Shown piece after piece: positions 53,147-60,836 of a stretch of 64,000 nt of DNA; the first letter of the stretch is position 1; every line of letters begins with the position of its first letter. The notes below the pieces were generated by a model. It was not told the DNA's origin. It made no database searches and worked only from the letters and a program-made list of their open reading frames with translations. Made by a program: the position numbers and the translations under genes. The DNA is from Acrocarpospora pleiomorpha (GTDB taxonomy: Bacteria; Actinomycetota; Actinomycetes; Streptosporangiales; Streptosporangiaceae): NCBI RefSeq assembly GCF_009687885.1, contig NZ_BLAF01000013.1:1-64000 (forward strand), written 5' to 3'.

Positions 53147-54760
53147 TCACGACCTGGCTTGGTCTTCCAAGGAACGTCCGGTTCCCGGCAGACGAGTGGT
53201 CGGCGCGACTGCGTAGCTCGCCTCGGCCAGCCGGTCTGCGCTTACTTCCCTGGCATCGGGGAACTCCGCGGCAATCAATCCGTGGCTAAGCACGAGCACG
53301 CGGTGAGACTGAGCGGCCACCTCTTCGAAATCGGTGCTAATCAGCAGCACTGCCGTGCCTGCGTCAGCTGCCTCATGGATGAGGTCATAGAGGACCTCCC
53401 GAGACCCAATGTCGACCCCCGCGGTCGGATCCTCCAGCACTGCGATCTCCGGGCGGTCCGCAAGCGCGCGTGCGAAGACGATCTTCTGTTGATTGCCGCC
53501 GCTGAGCTCTGAGACGTCGCGATCGGCTCGATCTCGCGGAACCACGCCAAACGCTTCGCACGTTCGAAGCACGGCTTGCGTCTCGCGACCAGGACTTCGG
53601 AATCCAGCGCGCGACCAGGCCCCGAACGCTCGGCGAGTGGGGAGCAGGTTCTCTCGCAAGGCAAGGCCGGTGATGATGCCCTCGCGCTGACGATCACCTG
53701 GCACGACCGCACACCCGCGGCTTGCCAGAGCCTCGGGACGACCGAGCGGGAGCCCTCGGCCGTTCAACTCGGCCGTTCCGCCGGTTGGCTTGTACGCCCC
53801 GGCGAATGTCTGCGCGAGTTCTCGCGTACCGCTGCCAACCAGGCCGCAGATCCCGAGTACCTCGCCGGCGTGAACGTCGAAGGAGATCGGTCCGGTCATC
53901 ACGTCTGTGGTCAGGTCACGGACAACCAGCTTTGGTACGCGTCCGTGAGCCGAGTCGTCTTGTGGTCGCGCGCGCCGGCGAGATGCGCGGACTTCGGCTC
54001 CAACGATGTGCCGGACCAGGGCGTCGTGAGAGAGATCGCTCATCGCCGCCGTCACTACCTTCTTGCCATTGCGCAGCACTGTGACTCGGTCGACCAGTCC
54101 GGTCAGCTCGTCGAGCCGGTGCGTGACGTACAGGAAGGCCGCGCCGCCGCGACGCATGCTTCTGAGCGAGCGCGACAACCGCTCGACCTCAGGCTTGGGA
54201 AGGCTGGCGCTAACCTCGTCCAGGATGACGATGCGGGGCTCCAGCGCAAGTGCGCGAGCGACCGCACACAGCACCTGCTCGTCCCTCGAGAGCGAGCTGA
54301 CCATGCGGTCCGGAGCGAACTCGGCGCCGATAGTCGCGAGCACGCGAGCCACCCGAGCGGACGTGGCGCGACTGCTGACGAGACCGAACCGCTTCTCGTA
54401 GCCCAACTGCAGAGCAATGTTGTCCGCGACGCTGATGTCCTCCACGAGGCCGAGGTCCTGGTGTACGAACGCGATCCCTGCTGCCCTGGCGGCCTCGGGG
54501 TCATGGCCGTGCCCGTGGGCGGACTCCAGTGGCACACCGTGGACCTCAATGCTGCCCGAGTCCAGGCTGTAGACACCGGCGAGGATCTTGATGAGGGTCG
54601 ATTTTCCGGCTCCGTTCGCACCCAGGAGAGCGTGGATCTCCCCCGGCGCGACGTCGAACGAGACGCCTTGCAGCACTTCGCTCTGCCCGAACCGCTTGGT
54701 CAATCCCGAGAACCGGAGAGCCGGGGGCTCAAGGGCCCAATCAGCACTTGCCTCGCTCAT
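53147..54760 (-). CDS. ABC transporter ATPase, double-domain ribose type
   Basis: A 537-aa protein with AGGGAGG before ATG 54760. Two nucleotide-binding domains are in tandem. The first has Walker A GANGAGKST, a variant signature SLSRDEQ and Walker B VILDEVSASLP. The second has a degenerate Walker A (CGLVGSGTREL), an intact LSGGNQQK signature and VLEDPTAGVD. This asymmetric arrangement is normal for RbsA/MglA-type ATPases. It is the first gene of the importer operon and faces the palindromic site at 54793. Confidence 0.85.
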   Translation of the reverse strand: MSEASADWALEPPALRFSGLTKRFGQSEVLQGVSFDVAPGEIHALLGANGAGKSTLIKILAGVYSLDSGSIEVHGVPLESAHGHGHDPEAARAAGIAFVHQDLGLVEDISVADNIALQLGYEKRFGLVSSRATSARVARVLATIGAEFAPDRMVSSLSRDEQVLCAVARALALEPRIVILDEVSASLPKPEVERLSRSLRSMRRGGAAFLYVTHRLDELTGLVDRVTVLRNGKKVVTAAMSDLSHDALVRHIVGAEVRASRRRARPQDDSAHGRVPKLVVRDLTTDVMTGPISFDVHAGEVLGICGLVGSGTRELAQTFAGAYKPTGGTAELNGRGLPLGRPEALASRGCAVVPGDRQREGIITGLALRENLLPTRRAFGAWSRAGFRSPGRETQAVLRTCEAFGVVPRDRADRDVSELSGGNQQKIVFARALADRPEIAVLEDPTAGVDIGSREVLYDLIHEAADAGTAVLLISTDFEEVAAQSHRVLVLSHGLIAAEFPDAREVSADRLAEASYAVAPTTRLPGTGRSLEDQARS

Positions 54761-54792
54761 GCGCAGGACCTCCCTGGATCAAACCACCATCG

Positions 54793-54810
54793 ACGTCGTA
54801 AATTCGACGT
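54793..54810. promoter_or_regulatory. Palindromic operator candidate before the importer operon
   Basis: ACGTCG-TAAATT-CGACGT: perfect 6-bp arms, 32 bp upstream of the ATPase start codon. A local repressor such as the IclR protein could bind, but this is inference. Confidence 0.35.
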
Positions 54811-54956
54811 AAAAGTAAACTCACGCTACGCGCGGCCATGCCGTGTGTCAACGGTCACAACCAGGCGAGGCGAGGCGATTCCGACAGGCAGAAACTCCCT
54901 GCGCGGAGAGAGGCATTTGGACCGTACGCCCGTGACTTCACTACACAGTCAATACT

Positions 54957-54969
54957 TTGACGTGTACGT
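54957..54969 (+). promoter_or_regulatory. TTGACGTGTACGT motif
   Basis: Differs at two of 13 positions from TTGACGTAGACGT at 62611, which lies before the metallo-hydrolase gene. It sits in the 325-bp stretch 54761-55085 that otherwise lacks a gene. Shared regulation is a guess. Confidence 0.25.
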
Positions 54970-55085
54970 TGGAGCGCGCCTAGGCCTCTCGCGTGAGGGC
55001 CTGGCTCACTGAAACGCAGCGCGGGTGGGGCTTTGTTGCCAGCCTCACTAGCCGACGACGTCACGGCGAGGAGCATCGGTATGTG

Positions 55086-55256
55086 ATGGCGAGCATGCAC
55101 ATTCTGAATGTGCCGTGGGTCGAGCCGGTTGACATCAGCCATGCCGTCCTATGGCTCGCCTCGGACGAGGCTCGCTATGTCACAGGGTCGACTGTTCCCG
55201 TCGATGCCGGCGCGTTGGCTCCGTTCACCATCCCGCACGCAACCAGCGAGAGCTGA
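55086..55256 (+). pseudogene. Short-chain dehydrogenase, C-terminal fragment
   Basis: Reads [36 protein letters not shown], the closing section of mycofactocin-associated SDRs. The Rossmann motif and catalytic residues are missing, so only the last ~55 codons remain. An intact SDR starts 30 bp downstream. Confidence 0.65.
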
Positions 55257-55285
55257 CCAGATCGTCACGAAGTCAGGAGATCCAG

Positions 55286-56038
55286 ATGTCCACTTCCCAT
55301 GGCACGGGGCGCCTTGAGGGCAAGGTCGCCATCGTCACAGGCGCGGCGAGCGGAATGGGGGCCGCCGAGGCCGCCCTGTTCGTCGCAGAGGGCGCCCATG
55401 TCGTGCTGAGCGACGTCAATGACGAAGCGGGCATGGCGCTGGCTGAAGACCTCGGACCGAACGCGGCGTACGTGCACCACGACGTAGCTGACGAGGCGAG
55501 CTGGAACAAGCTGATCGGTCTTGTCGACTCGACCCACGGGCGCGTCGACATCCTGGTCAACAATGCTGGGCTCTCGCGCACCGGGACCCTTGCCGACCTA
55601 TCTCTGGACGACTTCGACGCCATGGTGCGCGTCAACCAGCGCGGTGTGCTTCTCGGCATGCGCGCCGTGAGCCCAGCGATGCGGCGCGCGGGTCGTGGCA
55701 GTATCATCAACATCGCCTCGGGGGCAGCCTTGCGGGGCGTCCCGGGCCTCTTGGCGTACACCGGCACGAAGTTCGCCGTCCGAGGGATGACCCAGGTGGC
55801 CGCTCTCGAGCTCGCGCCCGACCAGATCCGGGTCAACGTGATCCATCCGGGTGCGATCGACACCCCGATGCATCGCGAGAACACCCCCGAGAGGCAGACC
55901 GAGCTCCTCGCCCTCATGCCGCTCAAGCGGCTCGGTGACCCGAGGGATGTCGCCGAGATGGCCCTCTTCCTCGCTTCCGATGCCTCGTCGTACGTGACCG
56001 GAGCCGACTTCCTCGTCGATGGCGGGGCCATGCTCTGA
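55286..56038 (+). CDS. Short-chain dehydrogenase/reductase (3-alpha/20-beta-hydroxysteroid type)
   Basis: A 250-aa protein; ATG 55286 follows AGGAGA. TGAASGMG cofactor loop with D in LSDVND (NAD preference), NNAGLS, Ser in NIASGAA, YTGTK (Tyr, Lys) and the closing VTGADFLVDGG. The composition resembles actinobacterial hydroxysteroid or cyclic-alcohol dehydrogenases, though the substrate is uncertain. It lies just inside the right copy of the 91-bp inverted repeat. Confidence 0.8.
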   Translation: MSTSHGTGRLEGKVAIVTGAASGMGAAEAALFVAEGAHVVLSDVNDEAGMALAEDLGPNAAYVHHDVADEASWNKLIGLVDSTHGRVDILVNNAGLSRTGTLADLSLDDFDAMVRVNQRGVLLGMRAVSPAMRRAGRGSIINIASGAALRGVPGLLAYTGTKFAVRGMTQVAALELAPDQIRVNVIHPGAIDTPMHRENTPERQTELLALMPLKRLGDPRDVAEMALFLASDASSYVTGADFLVDGGAML

Positions 56039-56039
56039 C

Positions 56040-56173
56040 TCCCTGAATCAAGAGTAGCCCTGTTCGCGTAGGGCGGTGATGGCCGCGTGGCGTTCTTTCG
56101 TCTTGGTGACGATCTTCAGCTCATGGGCCGGAGTCGTCTGCTTGGGCATTCATGAGCGTGGCGAGCAGGTCGT
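56040..56173 (-). pseudogene. Possible transposase fragment next to the inverted repeat
   Basis: The minus strand includes ELKIVTKTKERHAAITALREQGYS before a stop, a phrase reminiscent of the HTH region of ISL3-type transposases. Too short to be sure. Confidence 0.3.
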
Positions 56174-56264
56174 CTCGAGCCCGGGCACAGGGCCGCCATC
56201 GAGCGGCACATAATCCCCTGGTTATGAACTCATCCAGCAAGTCTTTCTTGTGCTTATACCGCTT
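56174..56264 (-). repeat. 91-bp inverted repeat, right copy
   Basis: Complement matches 47664-47754 with four mismatches. On the minus strand it reads KRYKHKKDLLDEFITRGL, so the repeat is a shared protein-coding fragment and not a simple IS terminus. Confidence 0.8.
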
Positions 56265-56308
56265 CCCTTCCGACACTGTTTCGGTACCGCCGGAGACGAG
56301 GGAGCCCC

Positions 56309-57733
56309 ATGACAGCGATCGACACGACCACGGGCAACAGCGGAGCGGGGAACCAGGACCCGGACGGCGTGCAGATGCGAACCGGCCTGTCACCCAAGCT
56401 CGGCCCAGCGGCGGCGCAGATCCCGATGCGGCCATATCCGGAACACGCTCTGCCCCCTGGGGCGCATCCGAATGTCGTGGCTCCCGAGCACTTCCCACGG
56501 CTCTCCGCCGCAGAACGCGATCGGCGTTGGGACGGCCTGCGCAAGCGCATGATCTTCGGGGGTGTGGACTGCCTGATTCTCCTGGGCACGGACATGTACT
56601 GGGACATGGGCTTGGCCAACCTGCGCTACGTGACGGGCGTCGGGGCAAAGATGGGCACCAAGGGCTTGTTCTTCCTCGACGCGGATCCGATCGTCTACAA
56701 CGCGGTTCCGCACATGAGCCGACCCTTCCATGCCCAGCAGACCGTGCAGGATTGGATCAGCGACATCCGAATCCTCCGCGGGCCAACGGAGATCGCCGCC
56801 GAGCTCCGTGACCGAGGGTTGGACAGGGCGAGGATCGGCATTGTCGGGTTCAGCTCCGCGATCCTCTCCGCGAGCGTCTTCGTCGACGCCGAACTGCAGG
56901 CTCTACGGGCCGCACTCCCAGAGGCGAGATTTGTCGACTTCGGCTACGCGCTGGAAGAGATGCGCATGATCAAGAGTGAGGAGGAGCTCGCCCTCATGCG
57001 ACAGGGTGGGCAGGTCGCCCGCAAGGTGATCGACGCCATGGTGGAGGGAGCCCGCCCGGGCGTTCGGGAGGCGGAGCTGTACGCGGACATGGTGCGGACG
57101 CAGATCGCCAACGGCGCTGAGCCAAACATCTTCAACCTGATGACGTCCGGTCCCGTCGAGCACCCGCCCACCGAGATCTGGCACCTGCTGCACGGGAGTG
57201 ACCAGCCGGCCTCGCCCACCATGCGTCCCTTGGCCGAGGGTGACAACGTCATCTCGGAGTTCCACACCAAGTACGGCGGCTACCTCGTGCACACCGAGTA
57301 CACCGTCCACGTCGGGTCCCGCGTTCCCGCGCGGCTGCAACGGATCTGGGACGTCGCGGTCGAGTGCCTGGACATCAGTCAGGACATGATGCGTCCGGGG
57401 GTCACCGTCAGGGAGCTCCTGGAGGCATTGCGGCGACCCGTGGCGAAGGCACGCCTCGAATGGGTTGAGCTCGGGTTCCACGCCATGGGGTTGGTGTCGC
57501 CGGAGTTCCCGACGGTCGTCTATGAGCCGGGCTTCGGCATCGACACGGCGAACGGGAGCAAGATCGGGGATCTGGAGCTGGAGGAGGGCATGGCCTTCGG
57601 CAACAACATCGACCTGTTCGATCCCACCTGGAAGCCCGACGTCGGCTGCGTGCTCTCCGACTTCATGGTGGTTCGCGAGGGTGGAGCAGAACTCCTCGTG
57701 GGCACCCCCCGCACTATCGGACTCGGCGGCTGA
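56309..57733 (+). CDS. M24 (pita-bread fold) family protein with altered metal ligands
   Basis: A 474-aa protein; GAGGGAG precedes ATG 56309. The N-terminal creatinase-like domain (~1-210) and C-terminal pita-bread domain (LMRQGGQVARKVIDAMVEGARPGVREAEL on) are clear. The five metal positions of M24 peptidases are mostly replaced: EFHTKYGGYLVH has Glu and His where Asp and Asp are usual, FHAMGL keeps His, GMAFGNN has Asn for Glu, and VLSDFMVV has Ser for the last Glu. Ordinary two-metal aminopeptidase activity is therefore unlikely. It begins a set with an IclR regulator (57768) and a SnoaL protein (58562), so a lyase or hydrolase step in the same route is possible. Confidence 0.75.
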   Translation: MTAIDTTTGNSGAGNQDPDGVQMRTGLSPKLGPAAAQIPMRPYPEHALPPGAHPNVVAPEHFPRLSAAERDRRWDGLRKRMIFGGVDCLILLGTDMYWDMGLANLRYVTGVGAKMGTKGLFFLDADPIVYNAVPHMSRPFHAQQTVQDWISDIRILRGPTEIAAELRDRGLDRARIGIVGFSSAILSASVFVDAELQALRAALPEARFVDFGYALEEMRMIKSEEELALMRQGGQVARKVIDAMVEGARPGVREAELYADMVRTQIANGAEPNIFNLMTSGPVEHPPTEIWHLLHGSDQPASPTMRPLAEGDNVISEFHTKYGGYLVHTEYTVHVGSRVPARLQRIWDVAVECLDISQDMMRPGVTVRELLEALRRPVAKARLEWVELGFHAMGLVSPEFPTVVYEPGFGIDTANGSKIGDLELEEGMAFGNNIDLFDPTWKPDVGCVLSDFMVVREGGAELLVGTPRTIGLGG

Positions 57734-57767
57734 GACCCGGCCTCCGGGCTGACCTGGATTCGATGAC

Positions 57768-58565
57768 ATGAACTCGACTGCCTTGAAGACGCCGCCGTCC
57801 TATGCGATCGCCAGCGTCGACCACGCCTTGAGGCTGGCCACCGTGCTACAGCTTGAGGGAGGTCTGACGGTGACCGCGGCTGCTGAACGCCTCGGCGTCG
57901 CCCGATCGACGGCCCATCGAGTTCTGCAGATGTTGGTCTACCGGGACTTCGCTCGGCAGGACGAGGAGCGCATCTACCGGCCTGGCCTCGTGCTTGAACT
58001 CGCCGCCCACTCGCCGTCTCGCACAGCCGCACTCAGAAAGGTGGCGCTGCCCTACCTGGAACGATTGAGCGCGACGTTCGACGAGTCGGTCAATGTCTCG
58101 ATCCGGGCGGGAGAGACGACTCGATTCATCGCGAGCGTGGAGTGCCAGCGGGCATTGCGGGTGACCTCCAGAGAGGGGATGGTATTCCCGCTTCATCGCA
58201 CGACTACCGGCATGCTGTACCTGGCCTCGCTGCCGGATCAAGAGTTGCGGCAGTATCTCGATCGGCATCCCGATGGTCGTGGTGCTCAACGGCGCAGCGT
58301 GCTACAAAGCGTCGGCCAAGCGCGACGCGACGGATTCGCGCTCAACCTCCATCGGTCGGAGAAGGGCCTCGTCGCCATCGGCGTACCCGTCCCCTGGGAC
58401 GGAAGTGAATTGTTCGCCGGCCTCTCGGTGTCCTTGCCGAGCACGCGGTACGACGAGCGACGGGTGGACAGGTACGTCTCGGTTCTGCGATCGGCCAGCA
58501 CCAAACTGGCACAGCACCTGGCGGCCTGGGGATTGCTGACAAATGAGAGAACGGTGAGACAGTGA
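57768..58565 (+). CDS. IclR-family transcriptional regulator
   Basis: A 265-aa protein. The N-terminal winged HTH spans residues ~15-70 (ALRLATVLQLEGGLTVTAAAERLGVARSTAHRVLQML). The C-terminal GAF-like effector domain is seen from ~85 on (LPYLERLSATFDESVNVSIR, MLYLASLPDQELRQYL, GLSVSLPSTRYDERRVDRYVSVLR). IclR proteins govern catabolic genes, often aromatic or sugar-acid routes. Its stop overlaps the start of the next SnoaL gene, so the regulator is embedded in the operon it may control. Confidence 0.85.
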   Translation: MNSTALKTPPSYAIASVDHALRLATVLQLEGGLTVTAAAERLGVARSTAHRVLQMLVYRDFARQDEERIYRPGLVLELAAHSPSRTAALRKVALPYLERLSATFDESVNVSIRAGETTRFIASVECQRALRVTSREGMVFPLHRTTTGMLYLASLPDQELRQYLDRHPDGRGAQRRSVLQSVGQARRDGFALNLHRSEKGLVAIGVPVPWDGSELFAGLSVSLPSTRYDERRVDRYVSVLRSASTKLAQHLAAWGLLTNERTVRQ

Positions 58566-58990
58566 TTGACTTCGATCCCTTGGCGAGCATCCAGCGCTTC
58601 TATGACGCTGAGAACGAGTTCGTCAGAGCCGAGCCCTCCGACCGAGACATCAGTGTGATGCTCAAGGAACTCGATCCTGACGTGGTGGTGCATGTGCCGG
58701 ATTCGTTGCCGCACGGAGGAACATGGCGAGGGCACGAAGGCTTCGAGAAGCTGTTCGATGTCGTGACAGAACGCTGGCAGGAGTTCGAGGTCGTCTACAA
58801 CGACGCGAAGTGGCACCAGATCGATGACCGGCGAGTGCTGACCGAGGGCCGCCTGCGCGCCGTCTTACGGGTCAACGGCCTACACGTGGACATGCCGGTC
58901 GTCTCGATCTTCACGTTCACGAGCCGAGGCCTGTCACACCTGGATCACTTCTACAAAGACACTGCGGCCATCGTGTTTCCCGCAACCTGA
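58562..58990 (+). CDS. SnoaL-like NTF2-fold protein
   Basis: A 142-aa protein with GTG start overlapping the IclR stop (GTGA). ASIQRFYDAENEFVRAEPSDRD and VHVPDSLPHGGTWRGHEGFEKLF form the helical face of the cone, followed by four long strands ending SHLDHFYKD. It resembles the 49279 protein. A small-molecule isomerase or hydrolase step is inferred from context. The 127-bp gap to the next gene is empty. Confidence 0.7.
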   Translation: MIDFDPLASIQRFYDAENEFVRAEPSDRDISVMLKELDPDVVVHVPDSLPHGGTWRGHEGFEKLFDVVTERWQEFEVVYNDAKWHQIDDRRVLTEGRLRAVLRVNGLHVDMPVVSIFTFTSRGLSHLDHFYKDTAAIVFPAT

Positions 58991-59117
58991 GTGACCGATA
59001 CGCGTCGGCGCCGCGGTGTCCCTCCGACGGGGGCTCTTGCGACCCCCGGCGGCCTGGCCGCGAACGTGACGACCGAAGACCCCGACAGGGCGCGCCACAT
59101 CGCGGCGCCCGCAGGAT

Positions 59118-59588
59118 TCAGGCCTGAGCCTGTATCGCCGGGAAGAGGACCGTGGCCACCCAGCCCTCCGGGTGGAAGCCCTCAACCACGGGCTGCTTGC
59201 TGGTCAGCATCCATCGCCCGTCAGCCTCACGCCGGAGGGTGTCCCGCCACCGACCCCAGTGGTCGGGCTGGGCGAGATCGGTGAACGCGATGTAGTAGCT
59301 GTCCGCAGTCGCCGTAGTCTCGCTGGTGAACTCGATGTGGATGGTCGTGAGGTGGTGTCGGATGAAGGTCGCCTCGTTGCCGGCCACGATCTTCTCGATC
59401 TCCGTCGCGGGCACTACGGTGCCGTCGAGCAGGATGAACTTCCCATCGGCGGTGAACAGGCGGGCCATGCCAGCGAAATCGGCCTCCTCCACGGCCATGT
59501 TGGCGTAACGCTGCAGGATCTCGGTGATTTCGGAGCGGGCGACTGTGCGCGCCATCGCCTCGGTGCTGGGGGTTTCCTGAATGCTCAT
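59118..59588 (-). CDS. SnoaL/NTF2-like protein
   Basis: A 156-aa protein with ATG at 59588. The pattern EITEILQRYANMAVEEADFAGMARLFTADGKFILLDG and later IRHHLTTIHIEFTSETTATADSYYIAFTDL, DHWGRWRDTLRREADGRWMLTSKQPVVEGF fits the SnoaL_4 group with a conserved Arg-Trp strand. It is 70 bp downstream of the LysR gene on the same strand and could be regulated with it. Fourth NTF2-like protein in 12 kb. Confidence 0.7.
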   Translation of the reverse strand: MSIQETPSTEAMARTVARSEITEILQRYANMAVEEADFAGMARLFTADGKFILLDGTVVPATEIEKIVAGNEATFIRHHLTTIHIEFTSETTATADSYYIAFTDLAQPDHWGRWRDTLRREADGRWMLTSKQPVVEGFHPEGWVATVLFPAIQAQA

Positions 59589-59658
59589 GGCGCTAGTCTC
59601 GCGGTCGCGGCGGGTGCCGAACAGGACATTCTGTCCGTTGGAATCCCAGCAGTAGGCC

Positions 59659-60597
59659 TCAGATGTTCAGGGCGTCACTTGTCTCTTCTGACTCGGCCCC
59701 CAGCTCACGGCGAATCTCTCCCATCAGCCTCTGCTGGAGCTTGGAGAAGACCTTGTCAGGACGCCACACCAGAACGATGCGCTCCTGCAGGTCGAGCCCT
59801 GGGACGTGAACGGTGGCGAGAACCCCTGAGGCCACATCCGCGTCCACCACGTACCTCGGGAGGATCGCGGCCCAGCCGTGGTCGACCACCGCCTGCTTCG
59901 TCGACAACGCGTGGCCGAGCCGGATGACGAACGTGGGCTCGGTATCGCTCAGACGTCGCAGCTGCGAGATCATGCTCCGTTGAGCCGCAACGACGCGAGG
60001 GGCCCCGACGAGGGGCAGCCGCAAGGCGTCTTCCAACGTCAGCGACCCTCCCTCCGGTCGGAGATCTGCGCGGACAACGATGACCAGTGGCTCGTCACGG
60101 AGGATCAGCGACCGGATGTCGGCTCGTGTCTCGTCCGCGTCCCATGTCGTGACCGCGAAGTCGGCTTCCCCTGTCGTGATCTGTCGCAGGGCCTCCTGGG
60201 GCTGAACGACGTTCAGAGTGATGTCGGCATCGGGGTGGCCCTCGCGGAAGCGCGTGAGCACCCCGGGCATCAGGTAGCTGCCCACTCCCATGCTGGCTGC
60301 GGCGACGGCGGTCCCCCCTCGCCCGGACTCGATGCCTTCCACATCGCGGCGGAGCTCTGCGGCACTGGCCAGAATGCTCCTCGCCCACGCATCGGTCCTC
60401 TCGCCCGCCTCCGTGAGGATGAGCTGGTTCCCTCGCCGGATGAACAGCCTGGCGCCGAGCCACTCCTCGAGGGCTCGCAACTGACTGGAGACGGCCGGCT
60501 GGGCGATCATGAGGAGCGACGCCGCGCGGGTCACACTCCTCTCGTCGACAACGAGCCGGAAGACCTCGAGTCGCCGGAGAGACAACTGTGGCTCCAT
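59659..60597 (-). CDS. LysR-family transcriptional regulator
   Basis: A 312-aa protein; ATG 60597. N-terminal HTH (LRRLEVFRLVVDERSVTRAASLLMIAQPAVSSQLRALEEWLGA) and a two-lobed LysR substrate-binding domain (VGSYLMPGVLTRFREGHPDADITLNVV, DFAVTTWDADETRADI). It is divergent from the acyl-CoA ligase gene, the classical arrangement for LysR control of the neighbour, with a T-N11-A-like palindrome between them. Confidence 0.85.
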   Translation of the reverse strand: MEPQLSLRRLEVFRLVVDERSVTRAASLLMIAQPAVSSQLRALEEWLGARLFIRRGNQLILTEAGERTDAWARSILASAAELRRDVEGIESGRGGTAVAAASMGVGSYLMPGVLTRFREGHPDADITLNVVQPQEALRQITTGEADFAVTTWDADETRADIRSLILRDEPLVIVVRADLRPEGGSLTLEDALRLPLVGAPRVVAAQRSMISQLRRLSDTEPTFVIRLGHALSTKQAVVDHGWAAILPRYVVDADVASGVLATVHVPGLDLQERIVLVWRPDKVFSKLQQRLMGEIRRELGAESEETSDALNI

Positions 60598-60606
60598 CGG
60601 CCCCTC

Positions 60607-60622
60607 ATAATGTTTCGCTTAT
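60607..60622. promoter_or_regulatory. LysR-type binding site candidate
   Basis: ATAATGTTTCGCTTAT: ATAA / TTAT arms, including a T-N11-A arrangement, 10 bp upstream of the LysR start in the 239-bp divergent gap to the ligase. Confidence 0.4.
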
Positions 60623-60836
60623 AAAGCCATCGCGTAACTAGTTCTTGTATTTATACCAGCTCCGTCACGACACTAACTCCAGTGGCCCCGGCGTCGAGCG
60701 AAGTCCCTGACAGCAATCAGCCCACGTCGGCAGCGAGGCGGGGAACCGGGTCAAGCGGCGGCTTGGCGGGCTGCGAGGTTGCGCGGTCGACCCCTCGCCG
60801 TGCTCGTCTGGACTTGTAGGCACAGGAGGCAGGCCC

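Noticed and set aside
53576..55012. 478-codon plus-strand reading opposite the ABC ATPase
   Set aside because: The minus-strand frame carries all ATPase motifs; the plus reading has shadow composition.
56309..57733. DMSP lyase (DddP) for the M24 protein
   Set aside because: DddP belongs to M24 but keeps most metal-binding acids; here they are replaced, so the name is not supported.
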